A DNA stretch of 64,000 nucleotides. It comes from Thelonectria olida (taxonomy: Eukaryota; Ascomycota; Sordariomycetes; Hypocreales; Nectriaceae). Position 1 is the first letter of the stretch, and each line of letters begins with the position of its first letter. The stretch covers positions 2,356,001-2,420,000 of the forward strand of contig JAGPYM010000003.1 of NCBI GenBank assembly GCA_020736575.1, read 5' to 3'. The position numbers and the translations under genes were made by a program. Positions 35,201 to 48,751 of this stretch are shown one piece after another. Below the pieces are notes generated by a model that saw only the letters and a list, made by a program, of their open reading frames with translations, did not search any database and was not told the origin of the DNA.

Positions 35201-38200
35201 GGGGACGGCCGTATATGATATTAGGACATGGTTGGGAACATTCCAGAGGTGCATTCTCATAAGAGAATATGTCTAGACCGAGGGCTTATTGTAACTTTTG
35301 ATAGAGCCGACCTACCCTATACTTGGAGACAAACTAGTGTATAAATCTGTAAGATAATAGACATGGCCCTCGCAATCAGCACGAATGGGCTCGAAATCGA
35401 GCGTTGCAAACGTCTGGACTGAAAGGGGAGATGGTAACCAGGCGTCGTCGTGAGTCAAGTTGATGTTGCAATTCGCGCAACTGAACTGTCAACTTGGCGA
35501 GAACTTTTTCTCCCCCGTGACGTGTGGCTTGACGGGGCACACGACAACACCAAGACAACAACGATGAGTATGGTTCAACAAAGATTGAAGACCGGCCCCA
35601 TCCGATCAATGCAACTGGAAATCTCTCATAATACACAATGCAAAATCTGGGCGCGAGGAACGACAGGGCAAGGGCGCACGTACGATGGTCGTTTGTGCCA
35701 ACGCCCCAGACAATCTCGAAATAGTTCACGCTCTTGGACGGGTACCGCAAGTAGTCGATACATCGAGGGACTGATGCTTCGCTTGGATGAGATGCATATG
35801 CAGATTGCGGGTATTTCAAACATGGTCTTGTGATGCCAGAGAGCCGCACGACATTCTCACAGCATGTATCAAGTAGCTGGAGGTACGGATATAAGCCAAT
35901 GTTGACTTGGGATGGAGAAACTGTAAAAGCCATCAGCAAGATCAGCCCACGTCGGTAAATGGCTCGATGGCGCGCATTGCCACTCTCGAAACGCCCGCGC
36001 AGGCGGTTGTCGAAAATTTCTAGATATAGTAGTCTAATGTCGGTGGTGAAACAGCTCACTGACATGAAGCATGACTTTCGAGTTGAGAAACGTCTCTCAC
36101 GCCCAGTGACTGGGCGCGCGAGATGTTGCTTCGTTGCGTCTTGTTCTCCGCTGACATGGTGGCGCTGCTTGCTGAGCTAGTTAGCTGTCATACTAAAGCT
36201 TCATTGGCAATTGTACTTGGTACGTGGCTTTCTCCGTTCCCAAGGACTTCAATGCCTTGCGGTAGTTCTGGAGGATGATGTAAACCTCTTGTGAAGCTAG
36301 AACAAGGGTTGATACCAAGTTCCAAGTCCAAGTTTCCATGTCAAAGACCACGCATCGGCCAACGGTAGATCGAAACAAAAAGTCCCGAAGGCGGGGTAGC
36401 GATCTCTCCTCTCTCTCCCTCTCTCTGTGCAGAAATCTTTCTCTCTTAGACAGAGCTTGGTGTTGTTGGTGTTACCCCTCCAAACCAACGACGTTCGACG
36501 TCCAGTCTATCACTGGCGGTCAGTCAGCCTCACCCAGCACCATCCCCTCCTGTCGCATGACGAGGCTATCCTTGACCTGAACAGGGACAGCGCCTGTAAG
36601 TCCATCGCTCCATCGCTCCATCGACTCTTCTGTTTCTCCACTGGACGAAGGGTCTATGTTAGCGCGCCGGCTCTTAACTGAAAGATTTCGGCGGGGTCGG
36701 ACAAAGTCGCCAGAGGTCGTGCAGACATCATGCCATGGGCTCTGACAACGTCTCATTTTGACGGGTTGCGTGCGACCTCTTCTGCGCAGTGCCATATTGC
36801 AAGTGCAAGGGACGAAGAAACGCGCTCCGGCACCTGGCTGCACTCTGCACGGCTTGTGCGATCCCTGCCTTCAGGGTCCAAGTCCTAAATGGCATGCGCA
36901 CAGAAAAGAAGGAGTATGCGCACAATTGATGGCATTCCATCAATTTGACGCTCGAGGCGGTACTTCAAGCCTTTCGCACACCAGTTCGGAGTACTTCGTA
37001 TCCGAGCCGTCAGGCTGTCCACCACTTACTCCATGCTCACAACGAAAAGCTGCTGTGGACTGCCGACGTCATATTCGTGGGCTCCTGCAAAAAGGCTGGT
37101 CAATGCCTGCTGGCGGTTGGATGTGCGTCTGCGGTGAGATGCTGTGTCCGACCTGCGGCCACCTCAGACAATGGGGATTCTGGCTGTTTAGCGCAGTGGG
37201 CTCCAGATGCTGCGTCCACTGACGATGCCTTGGAAGTTGGGATGAATGAAGATCAAGTCCAAATGGAGAAGTTGAATGCCTTGACATGTGTCTGAGAAGC
37301 TGAAGGAGTGCCCCTTGGCGCGCGCCTTGCGCAAAATCTTAGACATAACCCCTCGCGCTGTCACTGATCAGCGAGGGACGGCATTGCGGCCTTTCAGGTG
37401 AGGAGCCACAGTTGGCGCAGTAGTGGGTGCAGTGCGACGATGTACGTGCCATCATGTATCAAATATGGACGGAGATGGATATCATCTGTGACGGTTGGAA
37501 AAGTCCTCCAACGCGCTCGTGGGCCTTGAGTCCGGGACGATGTTACCCGATGACGATTGAGCATCCCATCTCCTTCTCACATTGCGTTGAATTGGGGACT
37601 CGGATCAGCAGTTCAAGTAGACCCTTTGTCCTGTACAGCACATTTGGATGCTATCTCATGTAAGTCATCGGCCGACGCAGGCAGCACAGCGCCCCGTTAC
37701 GGTATGACTCGACGTATGTATTCATCCATCAAAGAATCGCATTCTTCTGCATTCAGCACCCTCCATCGGATGTCGATGGCTTTTGGTGAAACATGCCCAC
37801 GCACACCGGCAAGCTGGGGGCAATGGAGCAGGGGACATGGCTGGGGATCAGTGTCAGGATATTTTTGCAGATGCGTAGCCGCATCGGCGGGGTGGCTTGA
37901 GACTTGGGCCCTTTGGGGGAGCAAACTTGGACCACCTTAATCGGATATCTGCTCATTTGCTTGGAGCCTTTCGGCCGCTCCCTAGTGCGAGATGAGAAAC
38001 TCTCGCTCGAGCGCTGTACTGTACTTCCACGAATGGCACAGACGAGACGGGAAGGTTGGACGAAGAACTTACAAGTCCCTCGAATGCAAGAGTGGCATGT
38101 CGTTGAAGGACATTGGTCAATTCCCCACCGGATCGAGGGGTAGAGAACGTAAACTTTTGGGGGGAAGAAGAAACGTCTCGATCAAGACCCCTGCTCTGAT

Positions 38201-41200
38201 GCTTACTCCCACCCTCTTCTCCCGGGCTTGAATGTCCAGGCCCTCCCATTTGAGCGGTGTCGGTCGGTTGTTGGCCGACAACCCACGCTTGTCGAGGGAC
38301 GGACGGGTGACGGGCATCGCGGACTGGACAAAGAAGCGTGGGCGAGACGCAGGCGCAATATCATGTTTGCCATATTGGAGGGATGCATGACCCTGACGTC
38401 TTCTGGGTGAATCAAAGGGCGACGCCAGATGCATCGCGCCATACGCTAAACATCGGAGGTGTGGTATGCCCGTATGCGGGCTGTGCTCTGTTTGGTGTTC
38501 CATGCGATCTTCACGGCAGCCATTCATGGTCAGTCTTTGTCGCCCAAGGAGCAGCGGTGAGCAAACAGGATGTTCATGATGCTCCATCTTCAGCCCGCAG
38601 TCTGGCAAACCAGCCCCTCGAGTAATGCACTGCATGCTTCAGCATCGTCGCACAGCTTCATTGCCCAGCTCCCGTGGCCGTGGCCAGGAATGCCCTCAGC
38701 GTCATGTGTCCCCTGATTTAATCTGAGTAATGAACCACCTGGGCTTCATGGTTGGTCGTGGCCGTCTTGATTTCTAGAACAACCGCCAGTAGCGCGGGGT
38801 TGGAGCGTTTTAGACTCTTCGTCGATGCCAAAGGAGGCTCAGCCGACTCAAACCTCCATCGTACTTGGTGGTCAGGGAATGAAGTTGATTCGTCCAAGTC
38901 GGCAGGCCATCCCACTCGCTACCCTCCCATATGCTCCGACCGCCATCATCTAGATTGAATGCATGCTGTGTAGCGCAACTTGTCAAGAGCAATTTCGCGG
39001 TCGATGATGGCCGACAGCGGGAGCTTCGGACTTGATCTCGGCGCCTGTTAAACTCGACACTCGGCGACACGGCAACGGCCATTGGACTGCCTTGTCGAAC
39101 GCTTCCATCAAGGTCCACGTTGACATGTTTGAATGAGTACGAAGTATCAAGAAATGTCAAGAGTTCGTCGCTCAATGTAGACGTGACGCTAGTCCCACAA
39201 GTCCGCAGTGGGCCCTTCATCCTGACGAAGCGGTTTGCCGTCTTTCGAAGGAGTTTGGCTTTATCCCTCCTCCAGATGGATCAGCCGTGATATTTTTCCC
39301 CAGATGGAGGCGAGAGTATCCGAATGACCTACTTATCGCCGAGTAAATACCATCAGACGAGAAATCAATGGGCATCCTTGAATCTTAACGTGAGGTCAAT
39401 CATGGCCAATGCACTATGGCGACATCCCCGGTTATATCCTGGTCGCTTTGCTCCTTGACGCTGATTGGAGACGAAACTGCTCAGATTGAGGTTCAATCGG
39501 GAGAGGCGTCCTTGCGTGCCCTCAAGTTTGCACCACCGTTACAGATGTTGAGAAGAGAGCACAGAGAGCACAGAGCATCCCGTGTCAGATAGGCAATGGC
39601 GTGAAGAGAGAACTGACCGTGCAGTAGTTTGCAAAGAAACTGCTCCAGCATGGGGGCATTGAGAAACCCAGTTACCAAATGCGGTACCGGACAAGGCGGC
39701 GTGGGACAGGGCTGGTATCGGCGCCGAACCACCTCGCGGTCTAGATGGCTCTCTGCGTATGAGCAGAGTAGACACAAAGTCAGGTGTGAGAGGCATCATG
39801 CATGAAACAGTCTTTGCGGCTGTAGGGAAGAAGCCATGACTTGCTCGGAATTCGACCATGAGCAATCAACATTCCTCAATGGCCCCGTCTCTGACAGTTA
39901 GTCGAGAGGTAAGAGGTGTTCCTCCGATATTGAGGCCGTACCGAGACAGGGAAACATGGGAACGAGCCACTGGCGAGGATGGGGCAGCATCAAGCGTCGC
40001 GATATCTAAGTGGCTGGAGGGGCAGCCATGTCTCTCATTGAGATCCTGGCGACCGGCCGAGCCTCTGGGGGTGGGAGGCTAGCAGACGGTCTGATCTTGT
40101 CGGGTTGCCCATTCTAGCCTGTTTGGCCCGACCCATGTGGACGCAACACCACCAGCACCTCGACGTGTGAGCAGAAGGATTCTCGTGGCAACTTCACGCA
40201 GAGTACCGAGATGCGGAGGATGGCCGAAAGAGGTTGACGAACTAAACTGCTAGTCGATCCCATGACACAGTGACAGTATTCGTACGCCGGTATGGAAGAA
40301 AAGAAGAAGGATGACAGAGACGAGAACTACCGATATCGTGCTCCATTGTGACGACAGAAAAGCAACGTTATTCGGCTTGGCAGTCAGCGATCTTTTCTAC
40401 CAAGTCTGCGGATATGGCGAAAATCATAGCTTCGTTCAACATTTGATGGTGGTTCGGGCGGGATGGTATGGACCCTGGACGGCTCGAAGGGGGCATGATG
40501 GTCGACTGTAAGTCAGAGGTACCTCTACATGAATGGAACCCTGACCAGGGACAGGGGCCCTTGAACTCAAGATGACATGCTACCCCCAATCAAACATCGC
40601 CGCCACGCGGGCGTGGTGGAGATATGACATAACTGCTGTGGGCGCTTTCGAAGAGAGCGAATCGCGCTCGACATCCGTCCCCAGATGCAGCAGACGCAGG
40701 CGCAGGCGCAGAGTTGGCGATGCGGCAAACAGCAAATCTGAAGCCAGATGTGCCCGTATCGATAGTGAGACAGCAAAGAGAAGTGAGGGGGTCAAGAGGC
40801 GAAAAGGAATGCGACAGGCGCCCAGGTGGCTGGGTGGTGTGAGCGTCTTTGGTGCCCCGTCGCCGAATTGACGGACAATCCGGATGATGGTCTCGTGGTA
40901 GTGGTTTTGTGCGCGGTATCTCGTTGCGTGACGGAATGTCTTGGATCACGACGGGGGCGTGGCAGGCCGCATACCGCGTTCATGTTGGGGCATGGAGGAT
41001 GGCTCGAGGTTGCGGGTATGCACGGGCATGAGGCATGAGGCATGATGCAGTGAGTGGTTGGGATGAGATGGATGGATGATTCAGAATCGATTGCTGCGTG
41101 AGTGTGTTGGGTTGGGTGCCGGCCGTGGTGGTGTTGAATCGTGCAGGTGGGTTGTGATATCTCAGGGCAGGCAATAATCGACGGCGGGCATCCATGTTGG

Positions 41201-43400
41201 CCGACTTGGGTCGGATGTTTGTTGATGTTCCAATTGCCAAAGTTGCAACACTACTTCATCCCTTACCCATCGCCGGTTTTTCCCTCCCGTGCAGCGTGGC
41301 TCGTTAGAAATGAGGACTTAATGCAGAAGCCGTGAATATTTGATAGGCCCATGATGAGAATGCCTTGGACCGGCAGCTTGGGATCCAATGTTTCTTTTTA
41401 GAGGCAAGACGATGCGAGACGAGGCTGCGCCATGACAGTCTAGAAATGCAACAATTCTCGTACTTGATGCAAGCCATCGATGGCCGCCTCCTCAATGTGC
41501 AAAAGAAATATTTCCATCGGAAGAACAGTACCGCGCTTTCTTCGTTCGCTCTGCTCTGTCGCACGATGAGCCCCTTATCCCTTTTATCCTTATCTCGTGG
41601 GGTAGTATTGGCCTTTTTACTGTTGTAGTCTGGTGGAGGTGTCATCTTAGGGCAGTAGCATCGAAAAAGAAATTCGGTCTCCGTTGTGAACGACGCCACC
41701 TCCGTGGCCCGGTGGACGACGGTATATTTTCGTCCGGGGGACTGTAAACAAACAATCAATAATCAAGAGTCTCACTAAACCGTTGCCTGTCCATGCGGTT
41801 TATCAAAGCTGCCTTTTGTGTCTTGGCCGGTGAGACATGGCATGGGCCCCTTGGCGAACTGTCGACAGGCGAATCTCCCGAGCACCGACTACGATGACGA
41901 CGGTTGATGGCTGTTCTCGAGAGGCTAATGGTAGATGCTTCACAGCCGTTTTTGATGTTTGGAAATGAGGGCGCGAGCGAGTCCTGACGCCCAGACCACA
42001 TCTCAGTAGTCTGGTTGGATAGACCACCCGCAGACGCCCATCACCAATCTCATTTGCAGCACTTCCGTTCTGTCTTGCTACTCGTTCGTGTCTGGACCAT
42101 GTCCTAGTCACTGCGCCAAAGCAACCCCCACAAGGGATCCATCGTAAATCCACTCGAGACCTCCAAATGCTCGGCGGCGTTGTGCCATTTCCTCGCTTCA
42201 AGAGCTGGGGGCACTTGGCGGCGGACATGCCGGACGACTACATGTTGCGCTGCCACTTCGCGATGGCCGTTTTTTTCTCTGATTTGTTTAAACATGCAGC
42301 CTCCGCCGCCCGTCTCAGCTGGATGTGTTTGGAGCTGGGAGAAACCGATTCGCTAATAATAAATGATGTGTCTCTGAGCTTCGAGTACAGGTCGGGGATT
42401 TGGTGATTGATGTCGTAAAGGCAAATTTAATTCCTTCGATACGAGTCACAAATATTGTGGCGGGCTGACGGCCGTGTCTGTGTCTGCGTAACCATCTTCC
42501 CGTCCTCGAAGACAGTTTACCGTCAAATTGTGGTGGAAAATTGAGAGACCATCATGTAAAGTGAGGTCACAGATGACGGGGGAAAATCGCTACCGCACAA
42601 GACCCTCATCAAAGACCTTGAAAGAGGACTGAGCACCTGCGTGATGATGGTAGACAAGACGTCGCAACAAGGATTGAATGCGACAAAGTGATGGAGAAGC
42701 GGCCAGGGCATTGTAACCGGGACGCTTCTACTGCTCGTGCGCTTTGTCGCAGCGCGTTGGTTGCAGTCGAAGGGATGCAAGTGCTAATGCAAACAGCGGT
42801 CTCGCGTCCATTATTGGCCGTTTTGAAAGAAGAAGACGCTCGGCTTGGATGCTTTGATGCTCCAAGGCGGCAAAGACCCCAGAACGGCCAGAGGAGGGTC
42901 CTTGTCATGTTGTTGCTCCTTGTCGGTGGGTTTCTTGTGTGGACACCAGAGAGGATCCAGAGGTGGAAGGGATCCTCAGAGGGTCGCCGCTTCGGGGCGG
43001 GTCGAAGAGACAGAAGTACAGGATACTTTGATGGAGGCCCACGGGAAGGTCCACGGGTGGCCCTCCTTTATCGACCGCGATCCAATCATGGAGCGCGAAG
43101 GACCGCTGATGAACCAAGCCAGGGTGTGCGTGCTCAGGTAAGGCCGGTAGGGGTGCGGCGCTGATGCTGGGATGAGAAGGTGACAGGGTCAGCACAGAAC
43201 ATCAGCGACGGGACGGAGCACACTGACTGTCTGTAGGCGGCAATAGCGTCTTTCTGCTCGACTGAGATACTCAGCTAAGGGACTTCGTAGCGGCGTCAGG
43301 TTCAATCCAAGGGTGAGCACCCTCGTCGTGGCCCCCATGCCCCCCTCCCATGATGGTTGATGGTGCTTGGCGGGTCTAATCGCTTGGAGCCTCTGCGCAG
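35201..43400. other. 8.2-kb gene desert
   Basis: No frame here has a domain, signal peptide or plausible exon chain. The longest is 229 codons on the minus strand at 35376-36065, with no protein family recognised. Minor repeats are CT-rich DNA near 36405-36428, TCCATCGC units at 36601 and short CGCAGG and GCATGAG runs near 40.69 and 41.03 kb. No tRNA, rRNA or transposon end was recognised. It could hold long non-coding RNA or the upstream region of the LRR gene. Confidence 0.5.
36601..36623. repeat. TCCATCGC tandem repeat (almost 3 copies)
   Basis: Two full copies and a 7-base third copy in non-coding DNA. Confidence 0.85.
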
Positions 43401-44677
43401 AAGGGTCCTCGTCCCCTACCCAGGCAGGCCGCAGGACGCCATGGACTATAGTAACCCGCCAGGCCCCTCCACCTTCCCGCTGGGACCCTTCCTGCTTCGT
43501 TCCTCTCCTTCTCATCCATCCTCCTCGACGAGACGACGAATTCCCTTCGAGGCGCCCGATAAGCCACGGAGGAATAGGTGCCTGGGTTCGCGGCCATCGA
43601 TCGCATCGTGTACGACGAATCTATACGGACGACAGTTTCTTCTCTTGTTCGTTCTCTTTGGGCTTTTCTCGGGTTTGCTGCTTCCTGCTGTTGCGTTCGC
43701 TCGCAGACAGCGTTTTTTCCAACCCCTGGCGAGGTGAGTTTCAACTTGTTGCGTGCTGCTGTTATTGTTTGTTATTGCTGTCCATCCGAATATTGCCTGC
43801 CTTCACAATACCCCTTCAATATCTTTAATGCTATTGTTGTTTGTCTTTTCCTGCTTCATTTCTTGCTTTGCCCGCCTGCCTGGCGATGATCGAGGGTGGG
43901 AGACGAGTCACCGACGCTGAAAAACCGCCCGGGCCCGGGCTTCGTCACGACCACTTGCACTTTTGCCTTGGCCTGGCTTCTCCCTCGTCGGGCTCCTCTG
44001 TCGACGCCTCACCCACGTCCTTTGTGTGCCCACAATCTGCAACTCGTCCTTTCTGCGTCTGTTCGTGTTTCGCTGCACATTTTACAGCGAAAATTTCGTG
44101 CTCCCAGATCCTTCTTCTCCCAAGCCCTCCACGCCTTCCGCTGCCGCCCGTGCACCGTGACTGTTGCCTTTTCCGAAGGACCACCCCCCGAGTGCGTGTG
44201 ACCACTGCGACCCTTTGCGACTGCGAGACTGCGACTGCAACTGCGACTGCGACTGCAATTGTTCGCCGGCGTCCAACTGGCCAGGCTGTGCGACTATCAT
44301 ATACCCGAAGTCGGTTTTCCATCGTCCTCGCTCTGTCTAGCTGCGGTTCCTTACGTTCGCTGGTCCTCCGCCGCGCAGCCAGACCATGACATTTCTGCCA
44401 TGAACCCTCAACCCATCCGCCTGTGTCACGTCATTTGCACCAAAAAGCTGCCTGCGTCGTCATCTGCCACTTAACTTGCCACTGACTCAACCGTGACACA
44501 GATTTGGTTGCTTTCGCCGTTTCATTCCCTCGATAAACCTTCCAGCCGTGGTCGCGGAAAAAGAACCCCTCCCACGCCTCTTAACGTCCGCCATCTCCCG
44601 CCTCACCCGATTCCCTTACCTCAAAACTTCTTTCTCATTTGGGCAGCCCTGATCCTTATGAGTAACGGCCGATAACC
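43401..44677 (+). promoter_or_regulatory. Probable promoter and long leader of the LRR gene
   Basis: Strongly pyrimidine-rich on the plus strand (CTTC, TTGTTTG, CCCTCC runs), as in long fungal 5' UTRs. A GTGAGT donor-like site at 43732 and a pyrimidine-rich TTTTACAG near 44083-44090 could bound a leader intron. A CTGCGA hexamer repeat sits at about 44215-44258. Several short upstream ATGs are present. No protein gene is supported here. Confidence 0.4.
44215..44258. repeat. Imperfect CTGCGA hexamer repeat
   Basis: About seven units of CTGCGA/CTGCAA in the leader of the LRR gene. Confidence 0.85.
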
Positions 44678-47286
44678 ATGGATTCTGAAGACGGAGAACT
44701 GTTCATAAAGGTAAGGGCGCTTGTTCTTGTGGCATCGACTGTCATCTTGTAGCCATGCTAACCTCGAGATAGCAACTCGCCAGCTTCGTGCGCACGCACG
44801 AAAAGGCTCTGGCCAATGCCCTCCAATTCCAGCGACGCGAAGCTCGCCACAAGTCCTCTCAGAGCACCAGCGCGGCGACCATCTCCCAACCCTCGACTTC
44901 TCTCCCCGAACGTCCTGCTACATCCTCCTCAACCTCGAGCTCTCTGGCAGCCGCCCTATCGCTGGGATCTCTCAACTTCACCTCGCATAATGTTAAGTCG
45001 GCAAAGTTGGCTTTGACTCCTCACCATCTCTTCTACCTCCTCTCCCGCTTCGAGGAACTCAGCATCGATGTCGGTCCCATGAAGGTTCGCCTCGAGAATC
45101 TCCACGATAGCTCTTCCTCCGCCAACTATGTCTCCTTCCTCAGCAATACACAGCGGTCAAGGAGCAAAGGCTCTGACATCGATTCTATACATTCCGTCTC
45201 AAGTATACGCAGCGTCATGTCAGGCATGTCCGCTCTGTGGGCTAGTTTTGGCATTGGTGCTAGCATCTCAGCTGCCCGCACGGAACGCCAGAAAGCCGCT
45301 CTTGAGGCGGACATGAAGTACCTTTACTCCGCCTTCACCAAGATCCCCTGCCTAAGATTGGCACCTGACTGGCGTGCGCGACTCATCCGTGGCTACGAAG
45401 AATTTCCCTTTGACTCTGCGGTCCCCCTCTACGCCTTCAAGAACCTCCAAGCTCTCGAGGTTAACAGCATCGATTTCCGGCAATTCTTTGGCTGGGATCG
45501 TCTTGCTGATCAGCTCCGATCACTCACTTTGAGAAACGCTGGCATTGACGACCCTGCCGATATTCTAGTCGATATCGTCCTGGATGATATGGATAAAAGA
45601 CGTCGGCGATCATCAAAGGCCCAATCGTCACCGACGAATGCGTGGCCCAGCAGCAGCCCACGAAGAAGTCATACACAACCTGGACACCCGGAGCTGCACA
45701 GGGCCGCGTCTGCCCCCAGCTCACCTGACCCTCGTGTCTCGGGCGAGATCGCCGTTGGTTCCATGACATTGAGCGAGCAAATGGCTGAAGACGGTCGTAG
45801 GCGGTCCTCTGGTGGAAAGGATGATCTTGGCTCCCAGCCTAGTTCACCGAAGAAGGCCAGTCGGCCTCGTAGTAGTTCGCCTTCGAGACCTACCAGTTCT
45901 CGAACGCAGTCCCACCAACCTCGCAGCCATCACCGCATGAGACGATCCGGATCCGGAAGCTCTCACTCCAGCATGTCGGACTCGTGGACTCATCATCACG
46001 GTCGTGGCAGTTCAGGACATCCCCTTGGAGTTCTCCCTTTTTCTAAGTGGCGCTTTCTGAAGCATCTCAGCCTGGCTGACAACTCTCTCCACACCATCTC
46101 TCAATCCAGCCTCGTTGCTCTCTCTAACACACTCCACTCCCTCGATCTCTCCTCCAACCTCCTTACCCAAATCCCCGACAGTCTGGCGACCTTGACAGCG
46201 CTCCGTGCTCTGAATCTGTCCCACTGCATGATCGACTCCCTGCATTCGCTTACTCGGAATCCTCTGCCTGCCATTACTGCTCTGAATCTGCGTGCCAATA
46301 GGTTGCAATCTCTTGCCGGCGTCGAGAAGCTTTTCCCGCTCGAGCGACTGGATCTCCGAGATAACCGCCTGGTCGACCCCATGGAGCTTGCAAGACTGAC
46401 TGGCATTCCCGAGATTCGGGAGATCTACGTTGACGGTAACCCTTTTACTCGTACCCACAAAGATTACCGTGTGACCATCTTCAACTTGTTCCGAAAAACC
46501 CCTGGATATACCGAGGACGTCGTCATCGACGGTAGCGGTCCGACCTACTCCGAAAGGCGACAGCTCGTGGATCGTCCCCCAATCCCCGAATCCGTTCCTG
46601 TGGTCAAGCCACAGGCCCCCGAAATTCCCACCGTTGATGTGAGCAAACCCGCCATCATCTACAACACTGCCAAGGAGCCAGCAGTTCTCCGCAAGGAGAG
46701 GCCTACTCCCAAAACAGTCATGAGCGAGATCAACACCTCTTCGACTCGTCGTCGCAAGACTCCCAAGCGACGCATTGTTGATCTGGCCACAAATGATGCT
46801 GCCCCTTCTCCCACTCCAGTGGATTTGCGCGGTACAAAGCCAATCATCACAACCAACAAATCGCCCATCGCGATTGATGGCAACTACCGCATTTGCCAAG
46901 AGCATGAAACCCCCCAGCTCTTGCCTCCAGTGGTACTGTCGAGCCACTCAAAAGGTGGATTCGTCAGCTCCCCGGAGGTTCCTCGAATAGATACCAGTGT
47001 TGTACCCAGCATTTCGTCCGTGTATCCCTCGGATGATATCCCCAAAGACTGGCAAGAGTCTCAAGATTGGGATGCTAGTGGCGAAATCTATCGGCAAAAG
47101 ATTGAAGCCTTGCGGGACAAGGTCGGAAACGGGTACCTTTCTGTTCTGAGTGAGGAGGGCTGGGCACCCAACGGCTCATCAGACTTTGCTCAGTCTGGCC
47201 TCCCCTCACCAGCCGCTCTACGGACGGCTCACACCCCCCACCACGTGCCACAGGCTCAGGCCATTGCTGGCCGAACGCTGGGGTAA
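44678..47286 (+). CDS. Large leucine-rich-repeat protein
   Basis: Exon 1 (44678-44710) codes 11 residues, MDSEDGELFIK. After a 62-nt intron, exon 2 (44773-47286) gives a total of 848 residues. The N-terminal 300 residues include a helical, Ser-rich region and a conserved-looking block around KLALTPHHLFYLLSRFEEL. A Ser/Pro/His/Arg-rich linker (about 300-430) carries many possible phosphosites. About five to six LRRs follow at 437-575 with LxxLxLxxNxL spacing (LKHLSLADNSL, LHSLDLSSNLL, LRALNLSHCMI, ITALNLRANRL, LERLDLRDNRL), ended by an EIREIYVDGNPF cap. The pattern resembles fungal relatives of STK11-interacting or nischarin-type LRR proteins, a weak match. It likely acts as a scaffold in the cytosol. 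No membrane segment or enzyme domain. Confidence 0.88.
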
Positions 47287-48751
47287 ACATCAAGCTCGAA
47301 GTCTACAAGCCCTGATTGAAGGATGATACCCAAAGATACCCATAACCTTCAACTCCGCAGCACGGTTTGCGCTTATCCTTCTTCGACTGGCTTGCTTCAG
47401 GAGACTTCGAGTCTGATACACCATGTCGCCTTGTTTTAACCTTTTTACTTACAAGATTGTTTGTGCTTTTTTGTTTTTGTTTGGACGATATCACGGAGCA
47501 TAGCGAATACGGCGTTAAGGGCACGATCATTGGCTCTTTGCTCAATCATGGATTGTTGTTGCATGCTGCTCTACTTCGCATTTGCGCTCGAGCATACCCG
47601 GTCTTGTTTCCCCCCTCAGGTTCATTTGACTCTCTGGCCCGATAGACGATGCCTAGAGGTTTCTCAACGGAAGACGTCTGAGAGGCGTGTCTTCTTCTGA
47701 GGGATTTTATATTTGGTCTTGCTTTTCGTGTTTGGAAGACTTCTGTTACATCTGATTGGAATTTTGGCATTGGTGTTTCGGAGCTACGGATGAGAGGGCC
47801 AACGTTTGCTTTTCATGGCTTTCTGTTAGTGGCATGGCCGGGAAGAAAAAAATCGGTTGTTTGAATTGGCATTGTGGTACTGCAGATCTCAACAGGATGA
47901 AGGGGAGAGAATGGCTGTAATACATTGAAGCGTGGATCTGCAAACTCTTGTGTCCGTTGTTCTCTTTGTGATCGTGATTTAACCTGTTGATTGAATGCTG
48001 CATAGGTAGTCCCAGTCACAGCTTCGTCTTGCTGCTCGAGTAAGCACCACTGACCAGACGTATTACAGGCAGACTTGATTCAGTAATACAACATTAACTT
48101 GACGACCGTTTCGTTTCGACCTTTGGCGAATGTAATAGCCTTTCCGGTTAGCCGTGTGCTTACGCATTGGAGTCAGCCACCAAATGGACCACTCGCATGA
48201 CCAAGTTGCCACTCGACCTGGACGGCTTCTTATTCGGGCGGAGCAGTTCCCTTTTTGTTGCCTAGTTGGGTGGATGGGGCATGATCAAGGCGGCTGTGAC
48301 AAGATTGGATAAGCATAGGCGCATCGGGGAGTTTTGGGTTTGTGGTGGTGGCATCGTGTGGTTTGGTGTGTGTGTGTGTGCGCGTGAGTGTGTCAGATTA
48401 CGAGGAAGCTTCAGTCTGGCGAGGTAGGTATCTGGTACATCAGACATGACTACCTAGGTATGTACAATCAGTGATTTAGGTGTTAGCTATGGCTTGGGTG
48501 ATGGGACTACTGTAACAACTGGGTTGAAGGTCTGAGAAATGTGCAGCTTTGACGTCGTCTGCCATAGAGAGATCAACCTGGCCGACTCTATTTTGCATTC
48601 ACGCCATTGAGGTCAATCCATCTTGAGCCTGAGTAGACGTCCTGCATTCCTCTGTTGATGGAAAATGTGTCTTCTCATGAAGTTGTGTAATTCAATAGGG
48701 TCTTCGTTCGCATCGCATATATTCAATCGTCCATCGTTTAGGCGCGTCATC
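47287..48751. other. Convergent 3' flanks of LRR gene and DHFR
   Basis: 1.46 kb with T-rich DNA after the LRR stop and a (GT) repeat at 48366. A TACCTAGGTA palindrome occurs near 48453. Only short frames without features; probably long 3' UTRs. Confidence 0.5.
48366..48380. repeat. (GT)7 microsatellite
   Basis: A GT dinucleotide run in non-coding DNA, continuing imperfectly as GCGCGTGAGTGTGT. Confidence 0.85.

Noticed and set aside
46012..46947. 311-codon frame on the minus strand
   Set aside because: Exactly antisense to the LRR-coding exon. No domain, and codon use follows from the real gene on the other strand.
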